A DNA stretch of 14,475 bases from Oscillospiraceae bacterium (GCA_017424665.1 JAFOYK010000180.1:1-14475); one strand, 5' to 3'. Positions 1-6,287 are shown, counted from the first letter of the stretch. Translations and numbers: made by a program. Notes: generated by a model from the letters alone, not told the origin.

Positions 1-976
1 CGGAAAGATTTTCGGTTTTAGCCGGTTCTTTTTCTTCTTTTTCCGGCAAAGTTCCGCAGGCGGTTATTGTTAAAAGAACCGCACCGAGAACCAGCGCAGA
101 AACGAAGATATTCTGTTTTTTATGTTTTGTTTTCATAATGGATGTCACCCTTTCGCAAAGGGAGGCGGCGCTGAAATAGTTCAGGGAAAGACTTTCCCTT
201 TCAGCAAAATCCAAAATTGTGTTTGCGTAAAAAAGCGCTTTTTCGGCGCCGATTTTTTTAAGAACCCTTTCGTCGCAATAACGTTCGATATCCCTTTCAA
301 AAATTTTCACCATAAACCATACCAAAGGGTTGAACCAGTTTAGCGAAAGAGCAAAAAGCGCAAGGGTTTTCAGCACCGCATCTCTGTCTTTAATGTGGGT
401 CTGCTCATGCAAAAGTACAAAGTGAAGCTCCTTTTCTTCCGTTCCTTCCGGAATTACGATTGCCGGACGCAAAATTCCGAAGCTGAGGGGTGAAGCAAGG
501 TTTTTGCTTTTATAAAACCTGGTCTTTCCGGTTTTATAAATTTCCGGAACATCGTAAAGTTCGGAGTTTTTAAGGATCCTTTTTACTGAATAAAAATGCC
601 TTGCCGCAAAAAATCCCAAAACGGAAATTCCGCCGAGAGCCCAGATAAAAACAAGGGCACTTTCTGAAGATATTTTGGCATTTTTTGTTTTTTCAGAAAC
701 GGTGGGAATTTCCTCTTTTGTTTCCGAAAAACCGAATTCTTCCGGGTTTTCGATATAAAAAGGTTGGTTAACTTCCGAAAAAAACGGTTCTTTTTCCGGC
801 GCGAAAACGCTTAGCGAAGAATAAAATTCAAAAGGAAGCAAAAGGCGGATTATTATTAAAAGCCAAAGCATTACGAAAACTTTCGCAAAAAGTTTTTCCT
901 TAAAAAGCTTGCGAAGCAAAAGAACCAGAAGAACCGCCACCGAAGCTGAAACGTTTGCGAAAATAATTCCGTTCAT
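1..976 (-). CDS. M56-family membrane metallopeptidase, BlaR1/MecR1-like sensor (3' end outside window)
   Basis: The frame is open from an ATG at 976-974 to the left edge, giving 325 codons. The start has a GGAGGA ribosome binding site and lies one base after the repressor stop codon, so the two genes are translationally linked. Visible: hydrophobic helices at about residues 9-21, 30-48, 107-124 and 203-222, the zinc motif HEQTH at 190-194, and a downstream E-R-Y-C-D-E region (231-236) that probably supplies the third ligand. This layout is typical of M56 peptidases. A further helix (about 290-306) ends in a lipobox-like I-T-A-C. In the BlaR1/MecR1 family the membrane protein senses a ligand and leads to cleavage of the BlaI/MecI repressor. 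The C-terminal extracellular part, where a penicillin-binding sensor would sit, is outside the window, so the ligand cannot be stated. Confidence 0.88.
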   Translation of the reverse strand, partial: MNGIIFANVSASVAVLLVLLLRKLFKEKLFAKVFVMLWLLIIIRLLLPFEFYSSLSVFAPEKEPFFSEVNQPFYIENPEEFGFSETKEEIPTVSEKTKNAKISSESALVFIWALGGISVLGFFAARHFYSVKRILKNSELYDVPEIYKTGKTRFYKSKNLASPLSFGILRPAIVIPEGTEEKELHFVLLHEQTHIKDRDAVLKTLALFALSLNWFNPLVWFMVKIFERDIERYCDERVLKKIGAEKALFYANTILDFAERESLSLNYFSAASLCERVTSIMKTKHKKQNIFVSALVLGAVLLTITACGTLPEKEEKEPAKTENLS

Positions 977-977
977 C

Positions 978-1343
978 TCAATCTTCCTCCAAATCCTTTA
1001 CAAGGGAGCGGAGAGCTTTAAGCTGGTCGGGCTCAATTTTTCCGCTTCCGATAAGGGCGGAAACAAGAAGGTCGGGTTTTCCGCCGAAAAGACGGTCGAT
1101 AAGCTCAAAAGCTTCCGATTCCTGAACTTCGTTTTTGGAAACAGCGGCTTTGCAAAGAAAACCCGGGTCGGTTCGGATAACCGCGCCTTTTTCAACACAT
1201 TTTTTAATTACTGTATAGGTTGTGGTTTTGCTCCAATTAACAGATTCCGAAAGGGCGGCGGCAATTTCCTTTGCGGACATTTCGCCGTTTTTCCAAAGAA
1301 GCTCCATTACGCGAATTTCGGAAGAAAAGAGTTTTTCTGCCAA
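978..1343 (-). CDS. BlaI/MecI-family transcriptional repressor
   Basis: The product is about 121 residues, the normal size for this family. The N-terminal two-thirds is a winged helix: L-F-S-S-E-I-R-V-M-E-L-L-W, then S-A-K-E-I-A-A-A-L, then K-T-T-T-Y-T-V-I-K-K. These match the pattern of penicillinase repressors (Pfam Penicillinase_R), which bind DNA as dimers and are inactivated by proteolysis through an M56 partner. I chose the TTG at 1343-1341 because an AGGTG ribosome binding site lies six bases before it. The frame also allows a GTG at 1352-1350 (124 residues), but that GTG is part of the same AGGTG motif. The gene lies directly upstream of the M56 gene and directly downstream of a promoter filled with TTCTA/TAGAA dyads, so autorepression is likely. 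The physiological target could be beta-lactam, peptide or another cell-envelope stress. Confidence 0.87.
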   Translation of the reverse strand: MAEKLFSSEIRVMELLWKNGEMSAKEIAAALSESVNWSKTTTYTVIKKCVEKGAVIRTDPGFLCKAAVSKNEVQESEAFELIDRLFGGKPDLLVSALIGSGKIEPDQLKALRSLVKDLEED

Positions 1344-1356
1344 ATTTATCACCTCG

Positions 1357-1413
1357 TTCTATTGCAGTAGAATTCTACAATCTCATTCTATCGCTGTAGA
1401 ACGGATTTGTCAA
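1357..1413 (-). promoter_or_regulatory. Promoter and dyad operators of the repressor/M56 operon
   Basis: Read on the minus strand, a TTGACA -35 box (1413-1408) is followed by exactly 17 bases and a TAGAAT -10 box (1390-1385). Two copies of the dyad TTCTA-N6-TAGAA lie here, at 1386-1401 (spacer and -10 box) and 1357-1372 (downstream of the expected start). The bases between add a perfect palindrome GTAGAATTCTAC (1367-1378). The positions fit repression by the product of the adjacent repressor gene. Operator identity is inferred from position and symmetry. Confidence 0.8.
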
Positions 1414-1430
1414 CCCCGTTTTTAAAAAAT

Positions 1431-1778
1431 TCATTTTTCTTTTCTGAAAAGCTCTTTCAGCCCGATAAACAGCAAAAGAAGCGCAAAACCGAGCCGAAGA
1501 AGGGTTTCGTCAATACTTTTTGCAATAAAAAAGCCTGAAAATACAGCCGGTATTCCGAAAAAAACGGCAAGAATGGCGGTTTTCCATTTTACAAAACCGT
1601 TTTTAAAATGGAGAAAAAGCGCCGCGGCGGCGGTTGGAAGAAAGAAAACAAGGTTAATCCCCTGGGCGGAAAGCTGGTTCGTTTCAGTAAAAGCGGTGAG
1701 ATAGAGAAGCAAAATTCCGCCGCCGCCAACGCCCAATCCGCCCGCAAAACCCGCCAAAAATCCAATCAAAATATCCAT
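1431..1778 (-). CDS. TSUP (TauE/SafE) membrane transporter, second half-size subunit
   Basis: This hydrophobic protein of about 115 residues has four likely membrane helices and the glycine-rich signature A-G-G-L-G-V-G-G-G-G near its N terminus, typical of TauE/SafE permeases. Full-length members have two such repeats in about 240-270 residues; this protein has one. The other is encoded by the gene just upstream, whose end overlaps this one by 13 bases if translation starts at ATG 1778-1776. An in-frame ATG at 1796 would add six residues. The GGGGG tract about a dozen bases before the 1778 start could be its ribosome binding site. The family exports or imports small sulfur- or carbon-containing anions such as sulfite or sulfoacetate; the substrate cannot be read from sequence. 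The two gene products probably form one permease by dimerising. Confidence 0.75.
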   Translation of the reverse strand: MDILIGFLAGFAGGLGVGGGGILLLYLTAFTETNQLSAQGINLVFFLPTAAAALFLHFKNGFVKWKTAILAVFFGIPAVFSGFFIAKSIDETLLRLGFALLLLFIGLKELFRKEK

Positions 1779-2140
1779 TCCGAAACTATCCCCCAAAGCA
1801 TTTTTGCGGCGGAAAAGGTTACAAAGCCCCCGAAAATTTTCCGAAGCAGCTCCGGCTTTATTTTTTTAAAACAGACCGAAGCGGCGACCCCGCCCAGAAT
1901 TCCCCCGGGAATAAAACCCGCCGCGTCCGAAAAGGAAAGATGACCTTCGAAAAGATAGATCCCGGCGGAAACGGTTGAGAGAACGAACATCATCAAAAGC
2001 GCCGTTGCCTGGGCTTCTTTTTGGGAAAAGCCGCTTTTCTTTAAAAGCGGCACCGCAACGGTTCCTCCTCCGGAACCGAATAATCCGTTTAAAATTCCGG
2101 CAAAAATTCCCGCAAGAAACGCCGTTTTTTTGTTTTTCAT
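1766..2140 (-). CDS. TSUP (TauE/SafE) membrane transporter, first half-size subunit
   Basis: The protein has 124 residues with the N-terminal TauE/SafE signature A-G-I-L-N-G-L-F-G-S-G-G-G-T (about residues 14-27), followed by three more hydrophobic segments. It aligns along its whole length with the next gene on the same strand, including an equivalent Gly-rich loop and a C-terminal K-M-L / K-E-L helix end, as expected for the two inverted halves of a TSUP permease. The stop overlaps the start region of the partner, suggesting coupled translation. The ribosome binding site before ATG 2140 is weak (GGTG). It is divergent from spoVAC across an 87-base AT-rich spacer, and no functional link to sporulation is apparent. 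Two-gene versions of this family are known in Firmicutes, so a recent frameshift is not required to explain it. Confidence 0.78.
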   Translation of the reverse strand: MKNKKTAFLAGIFAGILNGLFGSGGGTVAVPLLKKSGFSQKEAQATALLMMFVLSTVSAGIYLFEGHLSFSDAAGFIPGGILGGVAASVCFKKIKPELLRKIFGGFVTFSAAKMLWGIVSEWIF

Positions 2141-2171
2141 CTTTTAACACCGCCGTTTTTTAATTTTTCGG

Positions 2172-2200
2172 GAATATTTTTTCCCTTTTTCCTAACAATA
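2172..2200 (+). promoter_or_regulatory. Candidate forespore (sigma-G-like) promoter of spoVAC
   Basis: GAATA (2172-2176) resembles the -35 element of sigma-G promoters. Seventeen bases later, AACAATA (2194-2200) partly matches the CATNNTA -10 element. spoVA genes are transcribed by sigma-G in Bacillus. The -10 match is poor, so this is tentative. Confidence 0.35.
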
Positions 2201-2227
2201 AACAAAAAACGAAAAGGAGTTTTTAAA

Positions 2228-2671
2228 ATGTCCCTTTCTTCCGATGAATATAAAAAAATGGGCGAAGCGGCGGTTCCGAAAACAAAATCCGCCCGAAACC
2301 TTGCCGGAGCATTCATAATTGGCGGCGGAATCTGTGTTTTGGGGCAGTTTTTGCTGAATTTTTACCTCAAAATCGGTTTGAGCACGCCCGTCGCTTCGAC
2401 CTCGTGCTCAATAACGCTTATCGGAATTTCCGCGGTGCTCACCGGTTTTGGAATTTACGATAAAATCGCGAAATTCGGCGGCGGAGGCACCCTTGTTCCC
2501 ATAACCGGTTTTGCAAACGCGGTTGTTTCCCCGGCGATGGAATTTAAAACCGAAGGATTCGTGCTCGGTTTGGGGGTGAAAATTTTCAGCATCGCCGGGC
2601 CGGTAATCGTTTACGGCGTTCTGGCTTCTGTCGTTTACGGGTTTGTTTTATGGATTCTGAAAATCATATAA
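2228..2671 (+). CDS. spoVAC: Stage V sporulation protein AC (dipicolinate channel membrane subunit)
   Basis: SpoVAC is a membrane subunit of the SpoVA channel, which moves the calcium-dipicolinate complex into the developing spore and releases it during germination. The 147-residue length matches the family (about 150). Hydrophobic helices lie near residues 25-45, 60-76, 112-130 and 130-147. The highly conserved block Y-D-K-I-A-K-F-G-G-G-G-T-L-V-P-I-T-G-F at 77-95, followed by A-N-A-V-V-S-P-A-M-E-F-K, is diagnostic. The ATG has an AAAGGAG ribosome binding site eight bases upstream. In Bacillus and most Clostridia, spoVAD follows immediately; here a bidirectional terminator follows and spoVAD lies 1.87 kb away, so spoVAC is probably transcribed alone. 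Confidence 0.95.
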   Translation: MSLSSDEYKKMGEAAVPKTKSARNLAGAFIIGGGICVLGQFLLNFYLKIGLSTPVASTSCSITLIGISAVLTGFGIYDKIAKFGGGGTLVPITGFANAVVSPAMEFKTEGFVLGLGVKIFSIAGPVIVYGVLASVVYGFVLWILKII

Positions 2672-2702
2672 AAAGAGCCTGACCGAAAAGTCAGGCTCTT
2701 TT
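2671..2702. terminator. Bidirectional intrinsic terminator between spoVAC and the hydrolase gene
   Basis: A 13-base-pair stem (2671-2683 with 2690-2702) encloses the loop CGAAAA. It carries T runs on the 3' side of both strands because the arms end in A/T tracts. It serves the convergent ends of spoVAC (+) and the hydrolase gene (-), whose stop codon begins at 2705. Confidence 0.92.
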
Positions 2703-3455
2703 TCAACCGGTAACGGCTGTTTTGTTTTTCTTTTTATATTGCGACATAATCCAATATTCCGCGGTTTCCATATCAATTTCATGCCCGCCGTCAAAAACAT
2801 CCAGATAGACCGAGGCTTCGGGGTGTTTTTCCAAGATAAGACTAAAATAATCCACGCTTTGGCTTACCGGAACGACCGGGTCATGTTTTCCGTGGAAGAT
2901 TTTCAGGTTAGCTTTTGCCGCGGAATCAAGATAGCTCATCGGAGAACGCTTTTTCATTTCTTCGGGGTCATTGTCGCAGCAGGCAAAAATATCCGGCGCA
3001 TAATGCGGATTTTCCGCCGACCATTTTTCAAGGTCGGTTATGGGAACGAAAGCGCCTATTGCTTTAAAATATTCCGGACAGAACCCGGCCATTAAAAGAG
3101 CCATATGTCCGCCGCCGCTTAAACCGAGCAGGAAAATATTCTCTTTATCGATTTTATATTCTTCCAGAACGTAATCTATTGCATCTTTTATATCCTGCTT
3201 TGCCGCTTCGGAACCGCAGGCCTTTTTGCAATCCGGGTTGCTTTCAAGGTTGCTTCCGCGAAATTCCGGCAAAAGAAGATTGAAACTCAGTTTTTCCGCA
3301 AGGGGAAGCATGTTTTCTATCTGGTTGAATCTGTTATAGCTCCAGGTGTGAAGGCCGACCAGAAGCGGTCGGTTTTCTTTTTCCGCTTCAAAAAACAGCG
3401 AAGGCTGGAGCGTTCCGTCGAAGGAAGATTTTACTGAAATTTCTCTTTGCTTCAT
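2703..3455 (-). CDS. Alpha/beta hydrolase of the prolyl-oligopeptidase (S9)/dienelactone hydrolase type
   Basis: A predicted cytoplasmic serine hydrolase of 250 residues with no signal peptide. The nucleophile elbow G-L-S-G-G-G-H puts the catalytic serine at residue 113. The acid is probably Asp192 in H-G-K-H-D-P-V-V-P, a context typical of S9-like hydrolases, and the base is His225 in D-G-G-H-E-I-D. The oxyanion region is likely around G-L-H-T-W-S-Y near residue 35. It lacks the beta-propeller of true prolyl oligopeptidases, so it may be an esterase or a small peptidase; the substrate is unknown. The ATG has an AGGTGA ribosome binding site and there is a good promoter upstream. It lies between spoVAC and spoVAD on the opposite strand, an unusual position, and nothing in the sequence suggests a spore role. 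Confidence 0.85.
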   Translation of the reverse strand: MKQREISVKSSFDGTLQPSLFFEAEKENRPLLVGLHTWSYNRFNQIENMLPLAEKLSFNLLLPEFRGSNLESNPDCKKACGSEAAKQDIKDAIDYVLEEYKIDKENIFLLGLSGGGHMALLMAGFCPEYFKAIGAFVPITDLEKWSAENPHYAPDIFACCDNDPEEMKKRSPMSYLDSAAKANLKIFHGKHDPVVPVSQSVDYFSLILEKHPEASVYLDVFDGGHEIDMETAEYWIMSQYKKKNKTAVTG

Positions 3456-3494
3456 TTTTTCACCTCGGAAAAATTTTGTGGAAAACTTTATTTC

Positions 3495-3523
3495 AATATA
3501 CCACGCATCTGTTTTTATGTAAA
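3495..3523 (-). promoter_or_regulatory. Promoter of the hydrolase gene
   Basis: On the minus strand, TTTACA (3523-3518) and TATATT (3500-3495) are separated by 17 bases, a good vegetative sigma-A-type promoter. The start codon follows about 40 bases further on. Confidence 0.75.
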
Positions 3524-3541
3524 GTTTTGGCCACCGTAAAA

Positions 3542-3575
3542 AAGCGGAACAGAAATCTGTTCCGCTTGTTTTTTT
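3542..3575 (+). terminator. Orphan intrinsic terminator hairpin upstream of the ankyrin gene
   Basis: A 12-base-pair stem (3542-3553 with 3556-3567) has a two-base loop and is followed by G and a run of seven T. It looks like a strong plus-strand terminator, but no plus-strand gene ends here: spoVAC already terminates at about 2700 and the hydrolase reads the other way. It is nearly identical to the terminator after the ankyrin gene. Confidence 0.8.
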
Positions 3576-3593
3576 GCTTGCCGGTGATATAAT
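3566..3593 (+). promoter_or_regulatory. Candidate extended -10 promoter of the ankyrin gene
   Basis: TATAAT at 3588-3593 is preceded by TGA, giving the extended -10 form TGN-TATAAT. A weak -35 (TTGTTT, 3566-3571) lies 16 bases upstream and overlaps the 3' arm and T run of the orphan hairpin. The AAGGAGGTG ribosome binding site follows at about 3600. Confidence 0.6.
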
Positions 3594-3614
3594 TAGGTAA
3601 AAGGAGGTGTTTGA

Positions 3615-4454
3615 ATGGAGAAAAAACTTTGTTCTTTTCTTTTATGGACAGGAGGAATTATTTTTGTTTTCAGCATGGGTGTACATCCTTTTTTCTTAAT
3701 CTCAATCATCCTCTGTTCGCTTGGACTTATGCTGCTTTATGACATTAAAGATAATGAACTGGCCGAAAAAAAGCGTCTTGAAAAAGAGGCGGAAATTCTC
3801 GAAGAAAGAAGAAAGATTGAAGAAACGATTGATTTTGAAAACCAAAAGTTTTTGCTCCCGCTTGATGATATGTGCTGGGACTGGGATTTTGATATAGAGG
3901 AAGCAAAAAAATTGGCGGAAAAAGCGGACTTATCAAAATTTTATCTCAACCAGGGTGAGATATGCCCTAATTTGCTTTTGGAAATCGCCATTGAATGCAA
4001 TAACGTAAAAATGGTGAGGTTTTTGCTTGAAAACGGTGCCGACCCAAACGCCAATAATTATGACGGTGAACATATTTTTTCGGAAATGATTTATCTTGAT
4101 TATTATAATGATGAAGACATTGACAGAAAATTAGAAATGGTAAAGCTTATGCTTGATTACGGTGCAGACCCTTGCTATGATGACGGTTTTGAACATGAAA
4201 ATCTTTTCGATTCTCTTTCCAATAGAATTTTTAATAGCGAGTATAAATTATGTAGCCCAGAATTTGAATATTTTTCCTCTTTTTTAACTCTTCTTATAAT
4301 CTACGGTGCAAAATCCTATTTCCATATTCCTGAAATTGTTGAAGAATTCGATAAAAACGATGTTTTTCAGTATCATTTTGAGTATGTAAAAGGTTCTTTC
4401 AAGAAGAACGGAATTATAAAAGACAAAAGCGGAAAAATATTCGCACACATATAA
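3615..4454 (+). CDS. Membrane-anchored ankyrin-repeat protein of unknown function
   Basis: The 279-residue product has two hydrophobic helices (about residues 8-22 and 25-42). A charged, probably coiled-coil stretch rich in E, K and R follows (44-72), then a region with two recognisable ankyrin repeats: L-L-L-E-I-A-I-E-C-N-N ... V-R-F-L-L-E-N-G-A-D-P-N (120-145), and L-E-M-V-K-L-M-L-D-Y-G-A-D-P (173-186). A third degenerate repeat, L-L-I-I-Y-G-A-K, is near 226-233. Ankyrin repeats mediate protein-protein contacts; the partner is unknown. The second half is very acidic. Strong AAAGGAGGTG ribosome binding site. The gene is visibly more AT-rich than its neighbours and is enclosed by two near-identical terminator hairpins within a split spoVA cluster, which suggests it was gained or rearranged. 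I do not recognise a named family. Confidence 0.82.
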   Translation: MEKKLCSFLLWTGGIIFVFSMGVHPFFLISIILCSLGLMLLYDIKDNELAEKKRLEKEAEILEERRKIEETIDFENQKFLLPLDDMCWDWDFDIEEAKKLAEKADLSKFYLNQGEICPNLLLEIAIECNNVKMVRFLLENGADPNANNYDGEHIFSEMIYLDYYNDEDIDRKLEMVKLMLDYGADPCYDDGFEHENLFDSLSNRIFNSEYKLCSPEFEYFSSFLTLLIIYGAKSYFHIPEIVEEFDKNDVFQYHFEYVKGSFKKNGIIKDKSGKIFAHI

Positions 4455-4460
4455 AACAAA

Positions 4461-4495
4461 AAGCGGAACAGGTTTCTGTTCCGCCTGTTTTTTTT
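4461..4495 (+). terminator. Intrinsic terminator of the ankyrin gene
   Basis: Stem 4463-4471 with 4476-4484 (GCGGAACAG / CTGTTCCGC), loop GTTT, followed by CTG and eight T. It closes the ankyrin gene and shares its stem sequence with the orphan hairpin at 3542-3575. Confidence 0.92.
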
Positions 4496-4524
4496 GCATA
4501 TTTCAGATTTTTCCGCAAAAACTA
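4496..4524 (+). promoter_or_regulatory. Candidate forespore (sigma-G-like) promoter of spoVAD-spoVAE
   Basis: GCATA (4496-4500) matches the -35 consensus of sigma-G promoters. Seventeen bases later, AAAACTA (4518-4524) keeps only part of the CATNNTA pattern (A, T and A). The spacing is the same as in the candidate promoter before spoVAC. A separate promoter is needed because a strong terminator sits just upstream. Confidence 0.4.
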
Positions 4525-4545
4525 CCCTTAAAACGGGGTGATTTT

Positions 4546-5568
4546 TTGGCACATAAAATCGGAAAACAAACGATAATCATAGATTCCGAAGTCGGAATCA
4601 AATCTTCCGCCGCGGTGGGTTCAAAAAAAGAGGGCGAAGGCCCCCTTGGAAAAGATTTTGACATAATCGATGAAGATTCCCGCTTCGGCGAAAAAACATG
4701 GGAAAAGGCGGAAAGCAAAATGCAGGAACTTGCCTGCTGGAAGGCGCTTAAAAAGGCAGAACTTGAGATGAAGGATATGGATTTCATTTTTGCCGGCGAC
4801 CTTCTTAACCAATGCATCGCATCCGCCTTTTCCGCAAGAGGTTCGAAAGTTCCTTACATCGGGCTTTACGGAGCCTGTTCGACCTTTGCGGAATCGGTGG
4901 GGCTTTCGGCGGTTTTTGCGGATTCTGCCGCAAAAAACTGCCTTGCGGTGGCTTCTTCCCATTTTTGTTCCGCGGAACGGCAATATCGCTTTCCTCTGGA
5001 ATATGGCGGCCAGCGCCCGCCTTCCGCCCAATGGACAGCCACCGCCGCCGGCGCGGCGATAGTTTCAAAAGGCGAAGGCTCGCCGTTTATAAAGGCGGTG
5101 ACTTTCGGAACGGTTGAAGATCTTGGAATAAACGACCAGAACAACATGGGCGCCGCAATGGCGCCGGCGGCCGCGGCCACCCTTTCGCAGTTTTTCCGGG
5201 ATACCTATACCGACCCGGCCGATTACGATCTGATAGTTACCGGCGACCTTGGCTACGTCGGTTCAAACCTGATGCTCAAGCTTATGGAAAAAGAGGGTTT
5301 TCCCCTTGGGGAAAACTATAACGATTGCGGGCTGATGCTTTATGAAAGGGAAAAACAGCAGGTGGAAAGCGGAGCTTCCGGCTGCGGGTGCTCGGCTTCG
5401 GTGCTCAGCGGTCACGTTCTTCCGAAAATGAAAAACGGCGTGCTCAAAAGCGTGCTCGCCCTTTCAACCGGCGCTTTGATGAGCCCCACAAGCGTTCAGC
5501 AGGGCGAAACCATTCCCGGAATTGCCCATCTTATCTGTTTTTCCACCGAAAAAGGGGGTATTTTTTAA
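4546..5568 (+). CDS. spoVAD: Stage V sporulation protein AD (dipicolinate-binding, thiolase-fold)
   Basis: SpoVAD is the soluble, dipicolinate-binding component of the SpoVA transport machinery, at the inner spore membrane. The 340-residue length matches the family. It has the thiolase-like fold signatures of SpoVAD: G-L-Y-G-A-C-S-T-F-A-E-S around residues 105-116, S-S-H-F-C-S-A-E-R-Q-Y-R-F-P-L-E-Y-G, and the C-terminal S-T-G-A-L-M-S-P-T-S-V-Q-Q-G-E-T-I-P-G-I-A-H. Translation begins at TTG 4546-4548: a GGGGTG ribosome binding site ends five bases before it, and the next residues A-H-K-I-G-K-Q-T-I fit the family N terminus. It abuts spoVAE, but the expected neighbour spoVAC is 1.87 kb upstream beyond two unrelated genes. 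Confidence 0.96.
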   Translation: MAHKIGKQTIIIDSEVGIKSSAAVGSKKEGEGPLGKDFDIIDEDSRFGEKTWEKAESKMQELACWKALKKAELEMKDMDFIFAGDLLNQCIASAFSARGSKVPYIGLYGACSTFAESVGLSAVFADSAAKNCLAVASSHFCSAERQYRFPLEYGGQRPPSAQWTATAAGAAIVSKGEGSPFIKAVTFGTVEDLGINDQNNMGAAMAPAAAATLSQFFRDTYTDPADYDLIVTGDLGYVGSNLMLKLMEKEGFPLGENYNDCGLMLYEREKQQVESGASGCGCSASVLSGHVLPKMKNGVLKSVLALSTGALMSPTSVQQGETIPGIAHLICFSTEKGGIF

Positions 5569-5922
5569 ATGGAATACCTTAAAGCTTTCATAATCGGCGG
5601 AATTCTTTGCGCCATTGGCCAGATTTTTATCGATAAAACAAAGCTTACCCCCGCCCGGATCCTGGTTGGCTTTGTTGTTGGCGGAGTTATTCTTTCCGCC
5701 CTCGGTTTTTATGAGCCTTTGGTCGAATTCGCCGGCGCCGGAGCGACCGTTCCCCTTTCCGGTTTCGGCCACAGCCTTGCTAAGGGAGTCCGCTCCGCGG
5801 TTGTTGACAAAGGTTTTCTCGGAATTTTCACCGGTGGGCTTTCCGCAACAGCCGCCGGAATTTCCGCGGCGATCGTTTTCGGGTTTCTGATCGCGCTTTT
5901 CTTTAAGCCGAAGGATAAATAA
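5569..5922 (+). CDS. spoVAE: Stage V sporulation protein AE (SpoVAEb-type membrane subunit)
   Basis: A small membrane protein of 117 residues, the usual size for the SpoVAEb form, with hydrophobic helices near residues 4-20, 29-47, 84-112. The block G-F-Y-E-P-L-V-E-F-A-G-A-G-A-T-V-P-L-S-G-F-G is paralogous to the Y-D-K-I-A-K-F block of SpoVAC and diagnostic of the family. It is an essential part of the dipicolinate uptake system at the forespore membrane. The ATG starts directly after the spoVAD stop codon with an AGGGGG ribosome binding site inside the end of spoVAD, so the two are co-translated. No spoVAF or gerA-like gene follows; the next gene is rpsT on the other strand. Confidence 0.95.
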   Translation: MEYLKAFIIGGILCAIGQIFIDKTKLTPARILVGFVVGGVILSALGFYEPLVEFAGAGATVPLSGFGHSLAKGVRSAVVDKGFLGIFTGGLSATAAGISAAIVFGFLIALFFKPKDK

Positions 5923-5957
5923 AAAAAGACACCTGAACCGTTTCCGGTTCAGGTGTC
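5921..5957 (-). terminator. Intrinsic terminator of rpsT, shared end with spoVAE
   Basis: A 13-base-pair perfect stem (5928-5940 with 5945-5957) encloses TTTC. On the minus strand it is followed by seven T, making an excellent terminator for rpsT. In the plus direction it is followed only by AATTTATAAA, so it is weaker for spoVAE, whose stop codon touches the T tract. Confidence 0.9.
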
Positions 5958-5979
5958 AATTTATAAAGACTTACAAAAA

Positions 5980-6243
5980 TCAAACGTTAGCTGCGTTGAG
6001 CTTTTTAGCAAGAGCAGATTTGCGTCTTGCTGCAGTGTTTTTATGAAGGATACCTTTTGCTGCGGCCTGGTCAACTTTTTTGATTGCAAGGCGGATTGCG
6101 GCTTCTCTATCCTCAGCACCGTTAGCGCAAGCGATTTCAGCTTTTTTGATGTTGGTTTTAAGGTTGGTTTTGATTGCTTTGTTGCGAGCGGTTTTGGTTG
6201 CGATAACCTTAACTCTCTTTTTTGCAGATTTAATGTTCGGCAT
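5980..6243 (-). CDS. rpsT: 30S ribosomal protein S20
   Basis: S20 binds 16S rRNA early in 30S assembly. The 87-residue protein is Lys/Ala-rich and begins M-P-N-I-K-S-A-K-K-R-V, with K-T-A-R-N-K-A-I-K-T near 17-26 and a C-terminal K-N-T-A-A-R-R-K-S-A-L motif, all typical of bacterial S20. The ribosome binding site is a full AAGGAGGTG, eight bases before ATG 6243. It has its own consensus promoter and terminator and is monocistronic. It is divergent from gpr, the same arrangement as in Bacillus subtilis (rpsT-gpr-spoIIP-lepA), although spoIIP and lepA do not follow here. Confidence 0.98.
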   Translation of the reverse strand: MPNIKSAKKRVKVIATKTARNKAIKTNLKTNIKKAEIACANGAEDREAAIRLAIKKVDQAAAKGILHKNTAARRKSALAKKLNAANV

Positions 6244-6287
6244 GTACTACACCTCCTTCGTTCCATCGGATACATTCACAAATAATC

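Noticed and set aside
909..1370. A 153-codon plus-strand open frame over the repressor gene
   Set aside because: It is the complement of the BlaI-type repressor and the M56 start, both strongly supported.
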